A stretch of 6,445 bases of DNA from CAZJWR01 sp964549765. GTDB taxonomy: Bacteria; Zixibacteria; MSB-5A5; GN15; JAAZOE01. The notes beneath the pieces are model-generated. The model ran no database searches, was not told the DNA's origin, and worked only from the letters and a program-made list of their open reading frames with translations. Where the stretch lies: positions 1 to 6,445 of the forward strand of contig CAZJWR010000109.1 in NCBI GenBank assembly GCA_964549765.1, in the 5' to 3' direction. The translations under genes and the position numbers were made by a program. The stretch's first letter is position 1. Each line of letters opens with the position of its first letter. Below are positions 1 to 4,283 of the stretch, in pieces.

Positions 1-675
1 ATAACTACCGTCGGCGCCCATGATTTGAACGTCGCCGGGGTCATCCGCCAATCCGGAGCCGGGCTTGCGACCATGATATATATCGCCGTGAGCCGTCATA
101 TTTGAGTTGATCTGTATCTGATTGGCGGCTTGGATGTAAATATCGCTGTTGCTGTGAACCCGGCCGGAAAGAATCATAGCCGGCCCGGGAGCAATTTCGA
201 GGTCGTTTTCATAAAACACGGCGAATTGAAAAACCGGAACAAATGCGACCTCAAAATGGTGCTCGACGGTGACCGCCGTATAGTGACTGCTGTCGAAAGC
301 TGTCGATTGAATATGATGCGGACGAACATACGCTTTTAATCCTGCCAGCGAGGTTTTAGTGAGCGTCCGCGATTCCGGCGTCTCGGCGACCGTGCTGTAC
401 CCGACGCCAATACCGTTGACCAGCAGCGTTTCGGCGGGATAACTCGAAGGCGGCGACCCAGTCGCCTCATAATGCGCCTGGATAATTGCCGTGGCCTTTT
501 CCAGGCCGGATTCGGCGGCGTAGAACGCCCGCATTTCATTGTATTCGTTTCCGGCGATCGACACTTCGTCATTGCTCGATTTGATGATGCCGATGCCGAT
601 AATCGTCAGCATCAGCATGATCATGAGAGCAATTATAAGGGCGATGCCCCGTTCATTTTTCAAAACATGCAACAT
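1..675 (-). CDS. pilX: PilX-like minor pilin assembly protein, partial (3' end beyond left edge)
   Basis: Reading leftward from an ATG at 675, the frame is open for 225 codons to the window edge. The start MLHVLKNERG is followed by a hydrophobic stretch (residues 11-27) and, near residues 49-57, by RAFYAAESGLE. This is the N-terminal pattern of the PilX family: a prepilin-like leader ending in Gly10, no Glu at mature position 5, and a conserved AAES motif. Around residues 150-205 the protein contains VFYENDLEI and GRVHSNSDIY segments, which I recall from larger PilX-type proteins; this second domain is probably surface-exposed. The start is supported by GGAGG at 681-685, five bases upstream. 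The gene follows the pilW copy by 15 bp, so it is surely in the same operon. PilX proteins are known to be minor pseudopilins in the inner membrane/tip complex that primes type IV pilus assembly. The true length is unknown because the end is missing. Confidence 0.85.
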   Translation of the reverse strand, partial: MLHVLKNERGIALIIALMIMLMLTIIGIGIIKSSNDEVSIAGNEYNEMRAFYAAESGLEKATAIIQAHYEATGSPPSSYPAETLLVNGIGVGYSTVAETPESRTLTKTSLAGLKAYVRPHHIQSTAFDSSHYTAVTVEHHFEVAFVPVFQFAVFYENDLEIAPGPAMILSGRVHSNSDIYIQAANQIQINSNMTAHGDIYHGRKPGSGLADDPGDVQIMGADGSY

Positions 676-690
676 AGCGACCTCCGTCAA

Positions 691-1503
691 TTACGATCCG
701 AGGTTCCGCAGATAGACATTGGAACGATAGGTTTCGAACCGATAAGGATTATCTCCGAATTCCACGTCGGGATTGTGCGTCCGTGCCGTAACTGAAACGG
801 CGATTTCGCGAACATCGGCAGCCACCGGAGGCGCCGACACCGACAGGCCGTTTTTTAGTGTGTATGTGAACTGCAGGTCGGTGATGTCTTCGGCGTAAAT
901 CTGCGGCGGAAATGCTCCGAACTGGACCATCAGCTTGGGATGAAGCGTATCGCTGCGGTCGATATAGAATTTGACGCGATTGAGGGACAGAATGACGGAT
1001 CCTTTGGGATAACACTTGCTTAACGCCGAGGTATTATGCTGAATATGCGATGACGCCGTCTGAACCTGAGTAATCTCGAAAAATTCCCCTTCTCCGGCAT
1101 CTGGATCCCATATATAGGCCAACTGACCGATATAGAAACAACTCACATCATGGCCGTCACAGCGGAGTTCCGCCGATGGCTGGGGCATGGCGTGTTCGAT
1201 CGGCGCATCGCATTCCTCGCCATTATAGTGAATGACTATTGTATCGGGATCGGTATTGTACGCCTCAAGGGGCGACAAACCATTGGGTAGTTGATACCCT
1301 GTCTGCCGAATCTGCCGCGTCAGTTCGTCGACGGCGGCGCGGGCGTTCTGCTGCATCTCGATCACCGAATCCTGGATTATCCAGTTGTGGTGCTGGTTGA
1401 CATAAATCCGGAAGATAGCAGCCGTCAGGACGCCGGTGATCAGCAACGCCAGCAGCATTTCGATGAGGCTGATCCCCCGACATGATTTCAAGATTTTCTT
1501 CAC
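691..1503 (-). CDS. pilW: PilW-like minor pilin, second tandem copy
   Basis: This 270-residue protein begins with a short basic leader ending SCRG, then ISLIE: Gly10 is the expected prepilin-peptidase site and Glu15 is the mature +5 glutamate, followed by a single hydrophobic helix (residues 11-33). Residues 45-72 carry the MQQNARAAVDEL / RQIRQTGY pattern typical of PilW proteins. The globular part has Cys98, Cys115 and Cys122, also present in the neighbouring paralog, plus an extra Cys164 found only here. A disulfide is plausible after export but not shown. The start codon is GTG (1503), chosen because AGGAG at 1510-1514 lies six bases upstream and the leader matches the paralog residue for residue in length. 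By family knowledge it is a minor pilin of the pilus-tip or initiation complex. It lies 70 bp after the first copy and 15 bp before the pilX-like gene. Confidence 0.9.
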   Translation of the reverse strand: MKKILKSCRGISLIEMLLALLITGVLTAAIFRIYVNQHHNWIIQDSVIEMQQNARAAVDELTRQIRQTGYQLPNGLSPLEAYNTDPDTIVIHYNGEECDAPIEHAMPQPSAELRCDGHDVSCFYIGQLAYIWDPDAGEGEFFEITQVQTASSHIQHNTSALSKCYPKGSVILSLNRVKFYIDRSDTLHPKLMVQFGAFPPQIYAEDITDLQFTYTLKNGLSVSAPPVAADVREIAVSVTARTHNPDVEFGDNPYRFETYRSNVYLRNLGS

Positions 1504-1509
1504 GGTTTT

Positions 1510-1514
1510 CTCCT
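1510..1514 (-). promoter_or_regulatory. Shine-Dalgarno site deciding the GTG start of the second pilW
   Basis: AGGAG on the minus strand, six bases before GTG at 1503. No ATG in the frame fits as well, and the resulting leader peptide is the same length as in the paralog. Confidence 0.75.
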
Positions 1515-1530
1515 AAGGCGAATCCGACTA
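1513..1530 (-). pseudogene. Probable vestige of the pilV 3' end between the two pilW copies
   Basis: On the minus strand these 18 bases match 14 of 18 bases of the last six codons of the pilV-like gene (2395-2412), including its stop: the pilV end reads Asp-Thr-Pro-stop and this stretch reads Asp-Ser-Pro-stop in the same relation to the next SD. The GGAG of the following SD is also shared, and both sites sit just before a pilW start. Part of the match (TTAGGAG) could be kept simply because it is a ribosome binding site, but the CGGAT segment farther upstream is not explained by that. I infer that the duplicated unit began inside the pilV 3' end. The match is short, so confidence is limited. 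Confidence 0.4.
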
Positions 1531-1573
1531 TTCCGACCTACTACCCGATAAATCATGGCGCGATGCACGATAC

Positions 1574-2386
1574 TCATGAACCAAGATTCCTCAAGTACAC
1601 ATTTGAACTAAGCGTCTGGAATCGATACGGGTCAATGCCGAATTTCCATTCCGGCCTATCCGTGCGCGCGGTGAGCGTAATCGCGATTTCTCGAACATCG
1701 GCGGCCACCGGCGGCGACGTAAGCACGGCACCGTTCTTCATCCGGTAGGAGATTTCCAGGTCGGTGACGTTTTCGGCGTAAATCTGGGGCGGATAGGCTC
1801 CGACCTGAATCATCAGATTGGGATGAAGTGTATCACTTCCATCGATATAAAATTTTATGCGATCGAGCGACAGGATGACGGATCCTTCGGGATAGACACG
1901 GGTCAGGGGCCAGTCAGTGTGCAGAATGCGCGCCGTTCCGGTCTGGACATCGGAAATTTCAAAGAATTCTCCCAGGGTGGTGGCGGGGTCCCAGATATAG
2001 GCGAGTTGCCCGGTCAGGAAACAACTTACGTCATGCCCATCGCAGCGGAGATCGGACGTTTTATCGGACATATCGTATTCCGTGGGAACCTGACAGTCGC
2101 TGCTGTTGTAATGAATTACGATGGTGTCGGGATTGGTGTCATAGGCTTCCAAGGCCGGTAGGCCGTTGGGAAGCTGATAGCCCGTCTGGCGCAGTTGCCG
2201 CGTCAATTCGTCCATTGCCGCACGAGCGTTTTGCTGCATATCGATATTGGCGTCCTGTATCATCCACGACTTGTGCTGGTTGACGTAAATTCTGAACATG
2301 GCGGCTGAGAGAATCCCGGTGACAAGAAGCGCAATTAGAATTTCTATCAGCGTAATTCCTTTGCAAGATATCAGTAACCGTTTCAT
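1574..2386 (-). CDS. pilW: PilW-like minor pilin, first tandem copy
   Basis: Also 270 residues, and it aligns to the second copy without a gap (about 180 of 270 identical by hand count). The leader ends SCKG; ITLIE follows, giving Gly10 and a +5 glutamate at residue 15, then a hydrophobic helix to about residue 33. Residues 50-72 hold the QQNARAAMDELTRQLRQTGY block of PilW proteins. Cys98, Cys115 and Cys122 are present, the last two within RCDGHDVSC. The most conserved regions are the N-terminal helix, the block at 51-90, the GQLAYIWDP region and the C-terminal ten residues (identical); the most variable are residues 96-111 and 150-164. The ATG at 2386 is preceded by a strong AGGAGG (2391-2396) that overlaps the stop codon of the upstream pilV-like gene, suggesting translational coupling. 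The role is that of an exported minor pilin; two paralogs may occupy different positions in the tip complex, which is inference. Confidence 0.9.
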   Translation of the reverse strand: MKRLLISCKGITLIEILIALLVTGILSAAMFRIYVNQHKSWMIQDANIDMQQNARAAMDELTRQLRQTGYQLPNGLPALEAYDTNPDTIVIHYNSSDCQVPTEYDMSDKTSDLRCDGHDVSCFLTGQLAYIWDPATTLGEFFEISDVQTGTARILHTDWPLTRVYPEGSVILSLDRIKFYIDGSDTLHPNLMIQVGAYPPQIYAENVTDLEISYRMKNGAVLTSPPVAADVREIAITLTARTDRPEWKFGIDPYRFQTLSSNVYLRNLGS

Positions 2387-2397
2387 GTCTCCTCCTA
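2387..2397 (-). promoter_or_regulatory. Overlapping pilV stop and pilW Shine-Dalgarno sequence
   Basis: The TAG stop of the pilV-like gene (2397-2395) is part of the string TTAGGAGG, whose AGGAGG is the ribosome binding site of pilW four bases before its ATG. Ribosomes ending pilV would sit on the pilW initiation site, so coupled translation is likely. Confidence 0.7.
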
Positions 2398-2760
2398 AGG
2401 GGTATCCGTCTTTACCAGTGTGGAGACAGAGTAGGTTTGCGCAACGGAATCCATATTCAACCAGGTGGCCGAGATTTCAATACGCGCGAGGTAAGCGGCG
2501 GCGCTGGTGACCCGCCAGCTACGGACGACTTCCCCGACGGTATCGACGCCCGCGGTTGGGCTGGGCGAACCTCGGAGTTCTTCGAGTTTCGCCTGCATTA
2601 ATTGCGTACTGGAGGTTGTCCCGGACGCCCATTTGTTTCCGTCCAGGGCAATCATGGCGAGATGCAAGAGCAGCAATAGGGCAAAGCCCATGATCAACAT
2701 TGAGGTCATGACTTCCAGCAACGTGAAACCATCTTCATTTACATATCGTGCCTTCATCAT
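2395..2760 (-). CDS. pilV: PilV-like minor pilin (short prepilin)
   Basis: A 121-residue prepilin. Gly11 then FTLLEV is a classical prepilin-peptidase site, with the +5 glutamate at residue 16, followed by a long hydrophobic helix (about residues 12-39). The stretch STQLMQAKLEELRG (residues 51-64) is the usual amphipathic continuation of PilV-type pilins. The remaining domain is short and beta-rich in look. Two Met codons are adjacent (2760 and 2757); GGAAGG at 2766-2771 suits the second slightly better by spacing, so the protein may be one residue shorter. It is first in the minus-strand operon and is followed by the pilW paralogs, the order seen in pilV-pilW-pilX clusters of other bacteria. 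The symbol is assigned from family pattern and gene order; GspI-like pseudopilins look similar, but the PilW/PilX neighbours favour a pilus system. Confidence 0.82.
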   Translation of the reverse strand: MMKARYVNEDGFTLLEVMTSMLIMGFALLLLLHLAMIALDGNKWASGTTSSTQLMQAKLEELRGSPSPTAGVDTVGEVVRSWRVTSAAAYLARIEISATWLNMDSVAQTYSVSTLVKTDTP

Positions 2761-3014
2761 AATACCCTTCCAAAGACAAGTCCGGACTGTTGATTAACAA
2801 CTTATATGCCGCGCAAAGATAATCTTGGGGAATTTCTTCCGGCAGATTTTGCCTTATGACAAAACACAAGCTTGCCAGGTCGAAACTTATTGGGGCTTAA
2901 TATCTTAGAGGGCTGTTGCATAATGCATGAACCCCGGGTTCGTGGAAAACCGCCGATTCCCGAAAACGCTTGATGGAGGAATGTTCGACAAAGTTATTGA
3001 ATCTGACCGGGCAG

Positions 3015-3034
3015 GTATGGGGAAATTCCCATAC
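3015..3034. repeat. Perfect inverted repeat upstream of the channel promoter (possible operator)
   Basis: GTATGGG and CCCATAC form perfect 7-base arms around a 6-base AT-rich centre (GAAATT). No T-run follows, so it is not a standard terminator. It ends about 25 bp before the predicted -35 box of the channel gene, a normal place for a transcription factor site. It could regulate either divergent unit. No known regulator consensus is recognised. Confidence 0.45.
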
Positions 3035-3059
3035 GACGTCGGGCATCCGGCGATTTTAA

Positions 3060-3087
3060 TTGCCTTTTGCGTTTGGGGAGCTATACT
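3060..3087 (+). promoter_or_regulatory. Candidate sigma70-type promoter of the potassium channel gene
   Basis: TTGCCT (3060-3065) and TATACT (3082-3087, five of six to consensus) are separated by 16 bases. Transcription would start near 3094, leaving a leader of about 17 bases that just contains the SD GGAGG (3101-3105). Predicted by eye only. Confidence 0.45.
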
Positions 3088-3100
3088 TACTGCATCTCAG

Positions 3101-3105
3101 GGAGG
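3101..3105 (+). promoter_or_regulatory. Shine-Dalgarno site deciding the channel gene start
   Basis: GGAGG five bases before ATG 3111. The frame is open farther upstream to a TTG at 3060, but that codon overlaps the predicted -35 box and has no SD, so ATG 3111 is preferred. Confidence 0.8.
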
Positions 3106-3110
3106 ACGGT

Positions 3111-4109
3111 ATGTCACCCGAATCGAAACTGCGGCTGGCGCTCATATTTCTGGTTCTGATCGTCTCGACCGGCACGGTCGGCTATTCGCTGATCGAACAC
3201 TGGCCGTTATTCGATTCGTTGTACATGACCATCATCACCCTGGCCACCGTCGGCTACGCCGAAGTCCGACCGATGACCGAAGCCGGGCGGGCCTTCACCA
3301 TGTTCCTGATCGTCTTCGGTGCTTTCAACATTGGTTTCATCGCGGCGGCCCTTGCCCAGTTGGTGCTCGAAGGGCAGTTGATGGCCTTATTGGGGAAACG
3401 AAAAATGGAGAAGAAAGTGCAGCGTCTCAAAAATCATATTATTCTATGTGGGTACGGCCGCGTCGGCAAGCAAGTGGCGCAGGAGTTTTCCCGTCTGAAA
3501 GTGCCGTTCGTAATTCTGGAAAAGGACAGTTCCAACATCCCCGATCCCCGCGCCGACGATCTGATGTTCATTCAGGGCAACGCCGCCGACGACGAGGTGC
3601 TCGAACAAGCCGGCATCAAACGCGCCCGTGCCGTGGTGTCCACGCTTCCCGACGACGCCGACAACGTTTATCTGGCGCTGACGGCCCGGCAGATCAATCC
3701 CGAACTCGTCATAATCGCCCGCGCCGAATCCGATCTGGCCAAGCGGAAGCTGCATCGAGCCGGCGCCGACCGGGTCATATCTCCGCACGAATTGGGCGGC
3801 ATGCAGATGGCCATGGCCACTTTGCGTCCCAACGTCGTTGATTTCATGAGGTTGGCCACGTTCGATCCCTCCCACCAGGGGCTGAGTATCGAGGAGATTC
3901 CGATTCGTTCCGGCAGCCCCCTAAAGGGCAAATCGCTGATTGAGACCGCCATTAAGACGAAATATGATACCATCGTAGTTGGCCTTCGCAAAAATTCCGG
4001 CGAAGTTGTATTCAATCCGCCGGGCGAGACAATTATGGAAGCCGGCGATATACTCGTTGCCCTGGGTGAGGCCGCCAAGCTGGAGCGGCTCGGCGCCGAT
4101 TTGGGATGA
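3111..4109 (+). CDS. Two-TM potassium channel with C-terminal RCK (TrkA-N/TrkA-C) domain
   Basis: A 332-residue protein with the layout of MthK-type channels. TM1 covers about residues 7-27, a pore helix with filter TVGYA is at 34-50, and TM2 about 60-86. A charged linker (96-108) leads to an RCK domain: HIILCGYGRVGK contains the GxGxxG nucleotide-binding loop (Gly114, Gly116, Gly119), and Glu137 ends the second beta strand. The TrkA-C-like subdomain occupies about 255-320. Such proteins form tetrameric K+-selective pores in the inner membrane, gated by ligands (Ca2+, nucleotides) bound to an octameric RCK ring; the ligand cannot be read here. The last filter residue is Ala50 where Gly is canonical. 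It has its own promoter candidate and SD, is divergent from the pilin operon, and lies 174 bp before the symporter gene. A TrkA subunit of a Trk uptake system is unlikely because the protein carries its own pore. Confidence 0.93.
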   Translation: MSPESKLRLALIFLVLIVSTGTVGYSLIEHWPLFDSLYMTIITLATVGYAEVRPMTEAGRAFTMFLIVFGAFNIGFIAAALAQLVLEGQLMALLGKRKMEKKVQRLKNHIILCGYGRVGKQVAQEFSRLKVPFVILEKDSSNIPDPRADDLMFIQGNAADDEVLEQAGIKRARAVVSTLPDDADNVYLALTARQINPELVIIARAESDLAKRKLHRAGADRVISPHELGGMQMAMATLRPNVVDFMRLATFDPSHQGLSIEEIPIRSGSPLKGKSLIETAIKTKYDTIVVGLRKNSGEVVFNPPGETIMEAGDILVALGEAAKLERLGADLG

Positions 4110-4214
4110 TCGGCCACGGTTATTTCGGCTGAATTCTTCATTTTCCGTGTCGCAAGACAGCGATCGTCGTCCTTCCGACCGTCATCGAATCTCCTCCCGA
4201 AAACAAAAACGGGG

Positions 4215-4243
4215 TTGCCAAAGGGACTTTTTTTGTCTATGTT
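4215..4243 (+). promoter_or_regulatory. Candidate sigma70-type promoter of the symporter gene
   Basis: TTGCCA (4215-4220, five of six) and TATGTT (4238-4243, four of six) are spaced by exactly 17 bases, placing the transcript start near 4250, about 34 bases before ATG 4284. The rest of the 174-bp gap (4110-4283) has a run of seven T (4228-4234) but no good GC hairpin before it, so no terminator is called. Confidence 0.4.
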
Positions 4244-4283
4244 GCCCGCGTGAAACCTCTTAAGCGAATGGAACGAACCGATT

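Larger units (their letters stand above)
2761..3110. other. Divergent intergenic region between the pilin operon and the channel gene
   Basis: These 350 bases separate two divergent units and hold no convincing gene. For the leftward pilin operon, a TATAAG box on the minus strand (about 2802-2807) is -10-like but lacks a matching -35, and the nearby near-palindrome TGTTGATTAACA (2789-2800) could be an operator; both are weak. Other small palindromes are TGCAT-A-ATGCA (2917-2927) and AACCC-C-GGGTT (2930-2940). An open frame from ATG 2927 enters the channel gene in the wrong frame and has no proper SD, so I do not call it. The best regulatory candidates are listed separately. Confidence 0.5.

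Noticed and set aside
2840..2880. Possible sigma54 promoter for the pilin operon on the minus strand (TGGCA motif)
   Set aside because: The GC element is not at the required distance from the GG, so the -24/-12 pattern fails.
2927..3841. Plus-strand open frame of 304 codons starting upstream of the channel
   Set aside because: From 3111 onward it is the wrong frame of a clear channel gene and turns into a His/Arg/Pro-rich shadow; the part before 3111 has no SD at its start.
4190..4236. Possible terminator after the channel gene (run of seven T at 4228-4234)
   Set aside because: The only nearby stem is a four-base CCCG/CGGG with a ten-base loop, separated from the T-run by 14 bases; too weak to call.
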